Shown here: in pieces, positions 7,747-14,779 of the stretch
Layout of the letters: the number at the start of each line of letters is the position of its first letter
How positions within the stretch are numbered: position 1 is the stretch's first letter
Origin: Treponema sp.
GTDB lineage: Bacteria; Spirochaetota; Spirochaetia; Treponematales; Treponemataceae
Assembly: GCA_017613485.1 (NCBI GenBank)
Contig: JAGADS010000061.1
Span: 1-18,346, forward strand
Length of the DNA: 18,346 bases
Direction of reading: 5' to 3'
Notes under the pieces: model-generated
The model's input: the letters and a program-made list of their open reading frames with translations, nothing else
What the model was told of the DNA's origin: nothing
The model's database searches: none
Program-made: the position numbers and the translations under genes

Positions 7747-8169
7747 TTACTGCTTTTGGAATGTGGTATTGGTAGTAACACTTGCTTGAGCAAAATTAAA
7801 TGTTGATCTGGGAGTTAAAGTTGTTGGCAAAACACCATTTGGAGCAAGATGTCCTTGAGGAGTATCATTGTAATAAATAATTACGTCTCTTTCTCCTTTT
7901 AAATCTTCTGGGTCTAAATTCCATCTATAGTTAGATTGGGAAGTATTGCCTACCTTTACATCAAGTTGAAAGTTTCCATTAATATTTTCACTTTTAAAAG
8001 TAATTTCAATTGTAGTATTAGAACCTGAAGAAGCAACGGTAGCCTTAAATGTTGAGTCATAGAGACTTGTAGCCTGTGCGACTGTGTCAAACAGATCAGC
8101 ACAAGAGCCAAGTAGCATGACCAGTCCAAGAATTCCAACGGTGAATAAAACTTTGATTGATTTTTTCAT
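7747..8169 (-). CDS. Small lipoprotein of unknown family, second of two tandem paralogues
   Basis: This is a predicted lipoprotein of 140 residues: MKKSIKVLF, a hydrophobic core, then lipobox LGSC with lipidated Cys at 23. It is clearly paralogous to the upstream gene. The signal peptides are nearly identical, SLYD follows, and the shared core is x-WNLD-x-EDL-x-GERDVIIY followed by a GHLAPN/GRLTPN turn and LPTTLT. The mature part alternates hydrophobic and polar residues (IEITFKS, FQLDVKVG), suggesting a small beta-sandwich. I do not recognise a named family. This copy has an extra Ser/Thr/Asn-rich insertion of about eight residues around residue 48 and a shorter helix after the Cys. The ribosome binding site is AAGGAGAA (8176-8183). 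It lies six bases upstream of the RluA-type gene, so both may share a transcript. Confidence 0.8.
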   Translation of the reverse strand: MKKSIKVLFTVGILGLVMLLGSCADLFDTVAQATSLYDSTFKATVASSGSNTTIEITFKSENINGNFQLDVKVGNTSQSNYRWNLDPEDLKGERDVIIYYNDTPQGHLAPNGVLPTTLTPRSTFNFAQASVTTNTTFQKQ

Positions 8170-8185
8170 AATTTATTCTCCTTAA

Positions 8186-8213
8186 AGAATAGTTATTAAG
8201 ATTATCGGGTCAA
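8186..8213 (-). promoter_or_regulatory. Possible promoter for the second small lipoprotein gene
   Basis: On the minus strand, TTGACC (8208-8213) stands 16 bases from TATTCT (8186-8191), directly downstream of a palindromic repeat. The match is good, but transcription would start near 8179, inside the ribosome binding site, so the true start may lie further upstream. Confidence 0.35.
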
Positions 8214-8215
8214 TT

Positions 8216-8248
8216 GTCATTGCCGGACTCGATCCGGCAATCTCTATA
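8216..8248 (-). repeat. Palindromic intergenic repeat, copy 1
   Basis: This is a 33-base element with a perfect eight-base stem (TTGCCGGA 8220-8227, TCCGGCAA 8233-8240) and a five-base loop. Read on the minus strand, it matches 15819-15851 in 32 of 33 bases; the single difference is in the loop. It lies between the two lipoprotein genes. No U-tract follows on either strand, so it is not a standard terminator, though a transcript through it would fold. Confidence 0.8.
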
Positions 8249-8258
8249 ATGAATATTT

Positions 8259-8669
8259 TTAGTTTCTGAACACAGCACCGTTTGGAACTGTGATTCCACC
8301 TATGTTAATGCTTCCGTTTGCTGTCAAAGTGGTTGGAATTAGGGAGTTAGGTGTCAGTCTTCCTAAACGAGTAGTACCATTAAGATAAATGATGACATCT
8401 CTTTCTCCTGAAAGATCTTCGTTGTCAAGATTCCATGAATAGCCAGATGGTGTAGAGCCATTTACTCTTACATCCAGTTTAATATATCCGTCAGCAGATT
8501 CACTTCTGAATGTCAGTTCCACATTCTGATAAGTAAATGTCTTGTCATAAAGACTTGCTGCCTGTGTCATAGCACCACCAACTGCATCAAGCAAACTTGC
8601 ACATGATGTAAGTGCCATGACGAGACCCAGTATACCTGCTGTAAATAATACCTTAATTGATTTTTTCAT
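8259..8669 (-). CDS. Small lipoprotein of unknown family, first of two tandem paralogues
   Basis: This is a predicted lipoprotein of 136 residues with signal MKKSIKVLFTAGILGLVMA and lipobox LTSC (Cys 23). The mature part starts with a short amphipathic stretch (ASLLDAVGGAMTQAASLYD). It continues with beta-like segments: VELTFRSES, YIKLDVRVNG, YSWNLDNEDLSGERDVIIYLNG, RLTPNSLIPTTLT. It shares this core with the gene just downstream, so the two arose by tandem duplication; the DNA has diverged while the protein core is retained. No catalytic motif is visible; a structural or ligand-binding surface role is inference. The ribosome binding site is TAAGGAGAA, eight bases from the ATG, and a good promoter precedes it. 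Confidence 0.8.
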   Translation of the reverse strand: MKKSIKVLFTAGILGLVMALTSCASLLDAVGGAMTQAASLYDKTFTYQNVELTFRSESADGYIKLDVRVNGSTPSGYSWNLDNEDLSGERDVIIYLNGTTRLGRLTPNSLIPTTLTANGSINIGGITVPNGAVFRN

Positions 8670-8704
8670 AATAAGTTCTCCTTAGGTGTAGTTTAAGTAT
8701 CTTC

Positions 8705-8733
8705 AATTTACTATTAAAAATAGTTCATGTCAA
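8705..8733 (-). promoter_or_regulatory. Promoter for the lipoprotein pair, with a palindrome in the spacer
   Basis: On the minus strand there is a perfect TTGACA (8728-8733), a 17-base spacer, and TAAATT (8705-8710). The predicted start is near 8698, leaving a leader of about 29 bases. ACTATT-AAA-AATAGT (8710-8724), a six-base inverted repeat, fills the spacer and could be a repressor operator. Confidence 0.6.
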
Positions 8734-8737
8734 CATA

Positions 8738-10816
8738 TTACAGTTTTACAACAACAAAGCTCTTTGCAGGAATTGTTATCTCTCCATTGAATTTTTCGTC
8801 TGCCACTGTATAGTTAACTGATTCCGGGGCACGTTTTTCGCATACCTCAAGATTGGACATAAACTCCGGGGAAACACCCTTTGTTCCACCGCTTGTTCCG
8901 ATGGCATCTGTGGCCTCAACTTTTTTGGCACTTCCACTTGATGCGACAAGGCGTGCTATCTCTGCATCTCCAGAAAGCACATTCCCCTGTGAATCCGTAA
9001 GAACAAGAATCTGCTCCTCATCCGAACCGTTTGCTGTCTTTATGATTCTTTTACCTGAATCTGCTGTTTTAACTGCCGAGACATACAGCTTGTTTTCCCT
9101 CAGTGTCTTTTCCTGACCGTCCAGATCAAGAGCCTCGTTTCCAGAATAATCAGAGAACATTTTCTGCACATAATAGCTAGGAGTACGGACAACCTTCTCT
9201 GCATCAAACCAGATCAAGTCAGGTGTCCACTGTGAATGTCCTATCCTGTTGAAAAGCGGGGCATAAGAGGCAAGACGCACTACATCGCCATTGCGTTCCA
9301 TACCGGTCATCATTGCGGCCTCTGCTACAGCTCCTTCCACGGAATTGGACAGGTTTGCATCATGGGCGGCATATTCACCTGCAAAAACAAGGACATCCCG
9401 CGGATATTCATCGTAAAAGGCAACATTGTCATAGAGCCATTCCGGGGCAACATAATAATGCTCATCTACGGCATAGGCGAATTTTGAATTTGATTTATTC
9501 TGAATGCGGTAAAAATCCCAGGCATTTTTATGAAAGTCATTTCCTACAAAGGGACCTGCAGTTCCCAGGCATTTCATCTGGGGGTATTTTTCGTGTATGG
9601 CTTTTTCAAACGCGATGTAACGTGGAGCAAGATCAACGCACCCGCTTTCCCACTGCTCGTTTCCAATGGCAATCATGTCCAGATTAAAGCTTTCCGGGTG
9701 ACCCATCTGAGCGCGCAGGGAGCCCCATCTGCTTGTGACAGGACCGTTTGCAAATTCAATCAAATCAAGTGCATCCTGAACATACTGCTTGAAATCATCT
9801 GAGTCAACAGGGACTGTTTCGTATGAGCGGAACTGGCATGCGACACCGATGTTAAGAACTGGAAGCGGCTTACAGGCACGTTTTTCTGAAGACAAAAGCT
9901 CGCACAGCAGGAAGTATTCGTAAAAACCTATGCCATAGCTCTGCATGTAATGGCAGTCCGGAGTCTCCCATGCAGTCATGACATTGCCGCCCTGCAAGGC
10001 CCAGAGGTTCGTGTTGATTTTCCTATCCTTCAATTCACCGACTGTGTTTTTCCACTGATAGCGCCGCATGATGCTTGTGCCTTCAACAATACAGCCTCCC
10101 GGGAACCTTATGAATGCCGGATGTAAATCTTTTAATGCCTCAAAAAGATCTTTGCGGAAAACACCTGCAACTGCATCCTCAGGAATCATGGAGATAAGGT
10201 CAAATTCCACAGAGCCTGCTTTTGTAAGCGCGATCTCAAACTCAGCACCCTTTACGTCCTCAAGTGCGGTAAGGACAGCTGTGTAATGCTCCCATTCCAG
10301 AGTGTCGCATGTAACGCGGATTGTATCCATCCATTCAGCAGGACGGTTCTTTGAGTTGTGGAATTCGATTTCTACCTGACCGTAGACTTTGCCGTCCTTT
10401 TTTACAGAGACCTGGATTTTTCCCTCAGGATATTTTACCTCGCGGGCATAAAAAGAGAGCTTGTATTTCATTCCCTTTTTAAGATGAATGCCGTCATAAG
10501 CCTTGTTCTTGAATCCATCGCCGTCGTTTTTAGCAGTAAAGCGCAGGTAGTGGGGATTGTTCTGGCTCACAGGCTCATTGCATGAAATCTCCAGGGCATC
10601 CTCTGGTCCAGACCATGCATAAAGATTGTCCTCACGCAGAACATAATTGTGGCTTTCTCCCTTGCTTTTTACAGCCTCAAAAGAACGGTTCTCGATCATC
10701 TCGGCATAAAGACCGCCGTCCGCCGCAAAATTGATGTCCTCAAAGAAAAGTCCTACCATATCGGGTGAAATTTCATGTGCAGATTTGTCAGAAAGAACAA
10801 GCGTGTTTTTTTTCAT
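8738..10816 (-). CDS. Alpha-L-arabinofuranosidase, GH51 family, cytoplasmic
   Basis: This 692-residue glycoside hydrolase releases terminal alpha-L-arabinofuranosyl residues from arabinan, arabinoxylan or their oligosaccharides. The N-terminus has HEISPDMVGLFFEDINFAADGGLYAEM, typical of GH51. A carbohydrate-binding-like beta domain spans about 60-210. The catalytic barrel starts near 215 (RFPGGCIVEG 237-246). The acid/base is E387 in IGNEQWESG; the nucleophile is E481 in VFAGEYAAHD; DEHYY lies at 451-455. A C-terminal beta domain ends AKSFVVVKL. There is no signal peptide or lipobox, so it probably acts in the cytoplasm on imported arabino-oligosaccharides. The ribosome binding site AAGGGAGA fixes the start. 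No sugar transporter or regulator lies in the window, so it is a lone gene rather than a utilisation locus. Confidence 0.94.
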   Translation of the reverse strand: MKKNTLVLSDKSAHEISPDMVGLFFEDINFAADGGLYAEMIENRSFEAVKSKGESHNYVLREDNLYAWSGPEDALEISCNEPVSQNNPHYLRFTAKNDGDGFKNKAYDGIHLKKGMKYKLSFYAREVKYPEGKIQVSVKKDGKVYGQVEIEFHNSKNRPAEWMDTIRVTCDTLEWEHYTAVLTALEDVKGAEFEIALTKAGSVEFDLISMIPEDAVAGVFRKDLFEALKDLHPAFIRFPGGCIVEGTSIMRRYQWKNTVGELKDRKINTNLWALQGGNVMTAWETPDCHYMQSYGIGFYEYFLLCELLSSEKRACKPLPVLNIGVACQFRSYETVPVDSDDFKQYVQDALDLIEFANGPVTSRWGSLRAQMGHPESFNLDMIAIGNEQWESGCVDLAPRYIAFEKAIHEKYPQMKCLGTAGPFVGNDFHKNAWDFYRIQNKSNSKFAYAVDEHYYVAPEWLYDNVAFYDEYPRDVLVFAGEYAAHDANLSNSVEGAVAEAAMMTGMERNGDVVRLASYAPLFNRIGHSQWTPDLIWFDAEKVVRTPSYYVQKMFSDYSGNEALDLDGQEKTLRENKLYVSAVKTADSGKRIIKTANGSDEEQILVLTDSQGNVLSGDAEIARLVASSGSAKKVEATDAIGTSGGTKGVSPEFMSNLEVCEKRAPESVNYTVADEKFNGEITIPAKSFVVVKL

Positions 10817-10836
10817 AAGTGAATCTCCCTTCCTGA

Positions 10837-10865
10837 ATGATAAACCATAAAAGAAACTTAGTAAA
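10837..10865 (-). promoter_or_regulatory. Possible promoter for the GH51 gene
   Basis: On the minus strand, TTTACT (10860-10865), a 17-base spacer and TATCAT (10837-10842) form a moderate sigma-70 match. The implied leader is only about 14 bases, which barely spans the ribosome binding site. The rest of the 177-base gap (10817-10993) shows no gene, only A/T-rich sequence. Confidence 0.4.
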
Positions 10866-10993
10866 GGAATCAGGGAAGAAACATAGAGAGGTTTTGCGAT
10901 AGAAAATGCGCTCAGGTTGCAAAAATCTATTGTGAAAGGGGTGCAAGCACACGTTTTTTCATTATGATTTATTATTCCTTGCTTTTGTATTTC

Positions 10994-12298
10994 TTAATTA
11001 TTCAAAAAATCCTGACCGCATATTGTATAAAAATTGCTTGCGGCTTTGCTGTGGATAAACTCAAACATGCCTGATGTTGTTATGTCTGTCTCATCAACAT
11101 AGCATGTTACTAAATGATTGTTTTTACCGATTCCGTTTTGAACTTGCCTTATGTTTATTGGCGGAACCATGTCGTCATTTATATGATGAAAGATATAGAC
11201 AGGCTTTGTTACGGTCCAGCCGCTTGAAAGACTGTTCCGGGAAAGGGCTTTCTTAAGGTTTTTATAGATTTCTGAGCCTGGATTCAACAGCTCGGGTTTT
11301 ACAAGTCTGTTCAAATCCTGGAAGTTATTGAATTCCAGGGCAAGAGATGAAATGGAGATTTCTTTTGCATCAATGCCTGCTTTTATCCGGGAATTTAAAA
11401 ACTCATCTGTAAAGAAATCCGCTAACTCATAGCCCCGCATGCATTCATAATCAGCACTCAGAACACCTTTGATAACAAGATAGATAAGGTTTGGAAATAC
11501 AATACCGTTTCCGTCCTCTCCTTTATTCAAAAAGTTTTCCATTGTTGCGGGTAAGTCATGAGGGCCTGCACCAGAGTAGCATTTTTCAAGATTTATCAAA
11601 TTCTTGTACGCTGTTGGAATATAGTTTTCTATTGCACGGAATGTTCCAAGAGAAGTCTGCCCTCCCTGTGAATAGCCTATGACATAAGATTTATATCCTG
11701 ATTTAAGGCTGTAACCAAAACTGGAAGGATTTTGTAAAACTGCAACAACAGAATCTATGATGTTTCGTGCACAAAGGTCTGTAACCATATATGGATGAAC
11801 TTTGCTTACAGAAGCACCGTAGCCAAGATAATCCGGGGCAATGATAAGAGCGTTTTTCCCATAATTCTTAAGATCCGCTGCACTAAAAGACGCACCTCCA
11901 TGAACACTTGGTGCCTCTGAATTACTAGAAATTGTACCGTGACAGTCTATGATTACACAGTCAATCTGAACGACAGCTGAACCAGAAACTGGCTTGGGAT
12001 ATTCTAGAAGGGCACTGCATGTTACAGTATTATTCTGTTGATCAACGGTTGAATAATTATAGACATATTGCTTTACATTATTTTTTGTTGTAGGGCTTTC
12101 TATAGTGACATCAAAATTCCAGTTCTCACCGTAATCAAAATAATTCTTTTGCGTTTCGTTATTTTCTGTACTTGAATGAATTTCGGTATTGTCTGTACCC
12201 GAAGGGGTTTCTGTTGTATTTGAACAGCCTGTAACAAAGAGAAATAAAGCCGCACATAAAAATAATATTGCTTTTAAGGGGTTTCTAATAATTTTCAT
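10994..12298 (-). CDS. Lipoprotein alpha/beta hydrolase (secreted lipase/esterase type)
   Basis: This is a 434-residue predicted lipoprotein: signal MKIIRNPLKAILFLCAALF, lipobox VTGC with Cys 25, then a Ser/Thr/Asn/Glu linker to about 50. The alpha/beta-hydrolase domain includes an oxyanion-type segment near DCHGTISS (119-126), LIIAPDYLGYGAS (151-163), the nucleophile elbow VIGYSQGG with S210, an acid in HHINDDMVPP (D375 or D376), and the final His, probably H416 in FEFIHSKA. The pattern IIAPDYLGYG...GYSQGG recalls secretory lipases and related large esterases. The substrate cannot be read; an esterase acting on plant cell-wall esters is attractive beside GH51 but only inference. No ribosome binding site precedes the ATG, and the best promoter puts the transcript start at about the start codon. 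Confidence 0.85.
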   Translation of the reverse strand: MKIIRNPLKAILFLCAALFLFVTGCSNTTETPSGTDNTEIHSSTENNETQKNYFDYGENWNFDVTIESPTTKNNVKQYVYNYSTVDQQNNTVTCSALLEYPKPVSGSAVVQIDCVIIDCHGTISSNSEAPSVHGGASFSAADLKNYGKNALIIAPDYLGYGASVSKVHPYMVTDLCARNIIDSVVAVLQNPSSFGYSLKSGYKSYVIGYSQGGQTSLGTFRAIENYIPTAYKNLINLEKCYSGAGPHDLPATMENFLNKGEDGNGIVFPNLIYLVIKGVLSADYECMRGYELADFFTDEFLNSRIKAGIDAKEISISSLALEFNNFQDLNRLVKPELLNPGSEIYKNLKKALSRNSLSSGWTVTKPVYIFHHINDDMVPPINIRQVQNGIGKNNHLVTCYVDETDITTSGMFEFIHSKAASNFYTICGQDFLNN

Positions 12299-12305
12299 AT
12301 TAATA

Positions 12306-12334
12306 ATTGTATCTTTATTCTAACATAAAGGCAA
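12306..12334 (-). promoter_or_regulatory. Promoter for the lipoprotein hydrolase gene
   Basis: On the minus strand, TTGCCT (12329-12334), a 17-base spacer and TACAAT (12306-12311) form a good match. Transcription should start near 12299, one base before the ATG at 12298, consistent with the missing ribosome binding site. Confidence 0.5.
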
Positions 12335-12361
12335 GTCGGTCGCTAGCAGGATTCGCCAATG

Positions 12362-12392
12362 CATAATTAAGAATGCAGAATTAACAATTATG
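12362..12392. repeat. A/T-rich imperfect inverted repeat
   Basis: CATAATT (12362-12368) and AATTATG (12386-12392) are exact reverse complements flanking a 17-base segment with further partial symmetry around TTAA. It sits between the hydrolase promoter and the terminator of the outer-membrane gene. It may be a copy of an interspersed A/T repeat, but only one is seen here. Confidence 0.4.
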
Positions 12393-12400
12393 AATTAAAG

Positions 12401-12432
12401 AAAAAACCCCAGCCAGATTAAGCCAGCCAGGG
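12401..12432 (-). terminator. Rho-independent terminator after the small outer-membrane protein gene
   Basis: The minus-strand RNA folds into a ten-pair stem, CCCUGGCUGG with CUGGCUGGGG around the loop CUUAAU, followed by six U. Four of the ten pairs are G-U, so the hairpin forms only in minus-strand RNA; the plus strand would have A-C mismatches. It lies 26 bases beyond the stop codon of the gene at 12459-13082. Confidence 0.75.
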
Positions 12433-12458
12433 TAAAAAACCAGAAAGGATTTGATATT

Positions 12459-13082
12459 TTAGAATGAGAATGTCAGACCCATTTTTGGTACAACATAGAG
12501 GGCAGGTCTTGCAACGTATGAATCTTCAGAAGTTGTTGTTGGATCACCAACAATAGGTGTTACTGTTCTTGTATTGCTAAGGAAGATATTATTGCAAATA
12601 ACTGGAATTTCAAGGTAAACATTCAGTTTATCTGATATCTTGTAATTGCAGTTGACCGTGCCACCACAGAGAAGGCTGATAGGATTTCGAGTCTCTGTAT
12701 ATGTAGAGGTTACTTTTTTATTCTGTTCAAATTTCATTCCAAATGTTGGACCGATGTTAAAGTTGAATTCTCCGGCATTTAAATTCACATAAGGAGTCAA
12801 AAGGAGAGATTCAGAGAAAAGAGTTTCTTTATCAGGCCAAGCATACCAGTTACAGTCAATACTGCCTAAGTTAAAGTCAAAATCAGCGGCAAGACCGAAT
12901 TTTTCCCACTGGAAGTCAGCTTTCAGTGAAATAACAGGAGATCCAAGAATATTGTCTTCACCAACTCCATCTTTTTGTTCAACTGCAACACCAAAACCGC
13001 CACCTACAGAGATTGCGGGACCTGCAAATGCTGCGAATGATGTAACTGCCAATGCAGCCAAAACCGTAATAATTTTCTTCAT
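12459..13082 (-). CDS. Small outer-membrane beta-barrel protein
   Basis: This 207-residue protein has a Sec signal peptide (MKKIITVLAALAVTSFAAFA, cleavage after residue 20). Alternating hydrophobic strands run throughout the mature part (ISVGGGFGVAV, VISLKADFQW, LLLTPYVNLNAG, FNFNIGPTFGMKF, VNCNYKISDKLNVYLEIPV), and the end is GLTFSF, a terminal Phe as recognised by the BAM machinery. About eight strands are expected. Residues 165-185 are Thr-rich and may be a surface loop. I cannot assign a named family; small barrels of this kind are common in treponemes. The ribosome binding site is AAGGAG. It has its own promoter, with a T9 tract in the spacer, and its own terminator, so it is probably monocistronic. 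Confidence 0.82.
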   Translation of the reverse strand: MKKIITVLAALAVTSFAAFAGPAISVGGGFGVAVEQKDGVGEDNILGSPVISLKADFQWEKFGLAADFDFNLGSIDCNWYAWPDKETLFSESLLLTPYVNLNAGEFNFNIGPTFGMKFEQNKKVTSTYTETRNPISLLCGGTVNCNYKISDKLNVYLEIPVICNNIFLSNTRTVTPIVGDPTTTSEDSYVARPALYVVPKMGLTFSF

Positions 13083-13129
13083 AATATACTCCTTGAGTAA
13101 AAATTTGAGTTCATGTGAACCTAAGAAAC

Positions 13130-13157
13130 ACTATACAAAAAAAAAGCATTTTATCAA
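13130..13157 (-). promoter_or_regulatory. Promoter of the outer-membrane protein gene with a T9 tract in the spacer
   Basis: On the minus strand, TTGATA (13152-13157), a 16-base spacer and TATAGT (13130-13135). Nine consecutive T (A on the plus strand, 13137-13145) make up most of the spacer. The leader is about 40 bases and contains the short palindrome GTTCA-TG-TGAAC (13110-13121). Confidence 0.6.
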
Positions 13158-13207
13158 TAATTGAAAACCCCGAATCGCGGTAAAAAAAAAAAATTTTTAG
13201 GGGGATA

Positions 13208-13255
13208 ATTGAGCACTTTTCCAGACACTCTGGTTTCTCCTAAAAACCGCTCAAT
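13208..13255. other. Nested dyad in the divergent intergenic region
   Basis: ATTGAGC (13208-13214) pairs with GCTCAAT (13249-13255). Inside lie CCAGA-CAC-TCTGG (13221-13233) and the alternative GGTTT (13232-13236) with AAACC (13244-13248), which competes for the same GG. Just upstream is A12-T5 (13182-13198), likely bent DNA. This could be an operator or a small structured RNA; no known class is recognised. Confidence 0.4.
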
Positions 13256-13277
13256 CAAGCATAAGGGCTGTTTTATC

Positions 13278-13306
13278 TTGAAAAAAGACCTGTAATTCTA
13301 TATTCT
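13278..13306 (+). promoter_or_regulatory. Possible promoter for the zinc-ribbon/TPM gene pair
   Basis: TTGAAA (13278-13283), a 17-base spacer and TATTCT (13301-13306). The start site would fall near 13313, at the ribosome binding site GAAGGAGG (13311-13318), so the leader would be very short; the actual promoter may lie further upstream. Confidence 0.4.
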
Positions 13307-13325
13307 AATTGAAGGAGGACTAGAT

Positions 13326-14777
13326 ATGGCAAACAGATGTCCAAGCTGCGGAGGAACGCTCAACTTCGACATAAAAAAACAAAAATTAGTCTGTGAATAT
13401 TGCGAAAGCGAATTTGATCCGGACAGCATAAAGGAAATGCAGGGTGCCAAAGAAACCCAGGAATTCGGAAGTGAACCTGCTGAAAACGAGGCGGGCGAAA
13501 CTATTGATGCAAAAATCTTTACATGCCCGAACTGCGGTGCAGAGGTATTCGCCACAAATTTGGATGCCGTAGAGTACTGCTCTTACTGCGGAACATTCGT
13601 AACATTGGAAAGCCGGCTTGCAAAGATTCAGAAACCGACTTATATACTTCCATTTACAGTCACAAAAGAAAAGTGCCTGGAACTGTACAAGGCAAAGCTC
13701 CAGAAAGCACGTTTTTTACCAAAGGACATGAAGGTAGAAAATGCGGAAAAAACTCTGCGTAACACTTACATTCCATTTTGGGTCTATACCGAGAAATTCA
13801 ACGAGGGAGCACATGCCTCTTTCCAGACAGTTGAATCCTGGACAAGCGGTAACACAAAGTATACCCAGGAATACGACATAGACGTTCAGCCAAACGGTAC
13901 AGTGGACGGGGTATTCTTTGATGCATCAGCAACTCTGGATGACAGAATCAGCGAGCAGATAGGTAACTTTTCTCCCGATTCACTCCAGCCGTACAACAGC
14001 TCTCTTATGGCGGGCTCCTATGCGGATGTGGCGGATGTAAAACCCGAAGTTTACAATGAAGATGTCTATACAAAATGCAGTGTTGCAATCGGACAGCAGG
14101 TTAAGAACGACATTGCGGCTCAGGACAGATTCAGCAGTGACTTCAGGCATCATTCATCTCTTTCAAGTGTAATTACAAAGCAAAATGGCGCCGAATATGC
14201 CAAGCTTGAACCAAAACTTGCAATGCTTCCGGTATGGTTCATGACATTCAAGAACAAGAACAGGCTTTGCTATGCGGTAATCAACGGTAACACTGGAAAA
14301 ATGTTTACGGAGATTCCTTCTGACATAAAGAAATATGCCCTGGTTTCGCTCTTGCTTTCAATTCCGATTTTCTGCATATTTGAATTCTTATTCACTCTGA
14401 TGCCAAGTACTGTCATGCTTGCTACTGGAGTTGTTTCCCTTATCATGATGATATGCCGTCTGAGTGCACTGAAAAAACTTAAGAAACAGGAAGCACGAGT
14501 GGACGACAAGGGATTTCAGACAAATTATGCACCTGAATCAATCGCAATAAAAGACAAGAACAAGAAGAAATTTGACTTTATCCTTCTTGTTTCAATCGCA
14601 TCTATATTAGGATGTGCCTATATGATATGGTCCAAAATGCCAAACGACATTCTTTACTATGCCGTTTCATTTGTAAGCATACTGGCAACATTCCTTTCTG
14701 TGGCTTCTATGGTCAAGGCTCACAACCTTAGCTGCTCACGACCGATTCCACACTTCTTTGAAAAGAGAGGAGCATAA
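13326..14777 (+). CDS. Zinc-ribbon membrane protein paired with a TPM-domain protein
   Basis: This 483-residue protein has two N-terminal zinc ribbons: C5/C8 with C23/C26 (CPSCGG, CEYCESEF) and C67/C70 with C85/C88 (CPNCGAEV, CSYCGTF), separated by an acidic linker. Residues 100-330 form a mixed domain that ends with LPVWFMTFKNKNRLCYAVINGNTGKMF, a 'NG-TGK' ending I associate with zinc-ribbon membrane proteins of Firmicutes. Two pairs of membrane segments follow, at about 336-358, 360-380, 416-435 and 441-462, with a Lys-rich cytoplasmic loop between the pairs. The ribbons are expected in the cytoplasm. Some databases label relatives 'TFIIB-type zinc ribbon', but there is no reason to expect a transcription role. 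A strong ribosome binding site fixes the start. The next gene, a TPM-domain protein, begins two bases after the stop. Function unknown. Confidence 0.85.
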   Translation: MANRCPSCGGTLNFDIKKQKLVCEYCESEFDPDSIKEMQGAKETQEFGSEPAENEAGETIDAKIFTCPNCGAEVFATNLDAVEYCSYCGTFVTLESRLAKIQKPTYILPFTVTKEKCLELYKAKLQKARFLPKDMKVENAEKTLRNTYIPFWVYTEKFNEGAHASFQTVESWTSGNTKYTQEYDIDVQPNGTVDGVFFDASATLDDRISEQIGNFSPDSLQPYNSSLMAGSYADVADVKPEVYNEDVYTKCSVAIGQQVKNDIAAQDRFSSDFRHHSSLSSVITKQNGAEYAKLEPKLAMLPVWFMTFKNKNRLCYAVINGNTGKMFTEIPSDIKKYALVSLLLSIPIFCIFEFLFTLMPSTVMLATGVVSLIMMICRLSALKKLKKQEARVDDKGFQTNYAPESIAIKDKNKKKFDFILLVSIASILGCAYMIWSKMPNDILYYAVSFVSILATFLSVASMVKAHNLSCSRPIPHFFEKRGA

Positions 14778-14779
14778 AA

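Noticed and set aside
9313..9687. A 124-codon open frame on the plus strand
   Set aside because: It is antisense to the GH51 catalytic domain, whose frame holds all conserved residues; the plus frame shows no protein-like pattern.
10935..10960. GTGCAAGCAC followed by a T run as a terminator
   Set aside because: The loop would have only two bases, or the stem only three pairs, so the hairpin is not stable.
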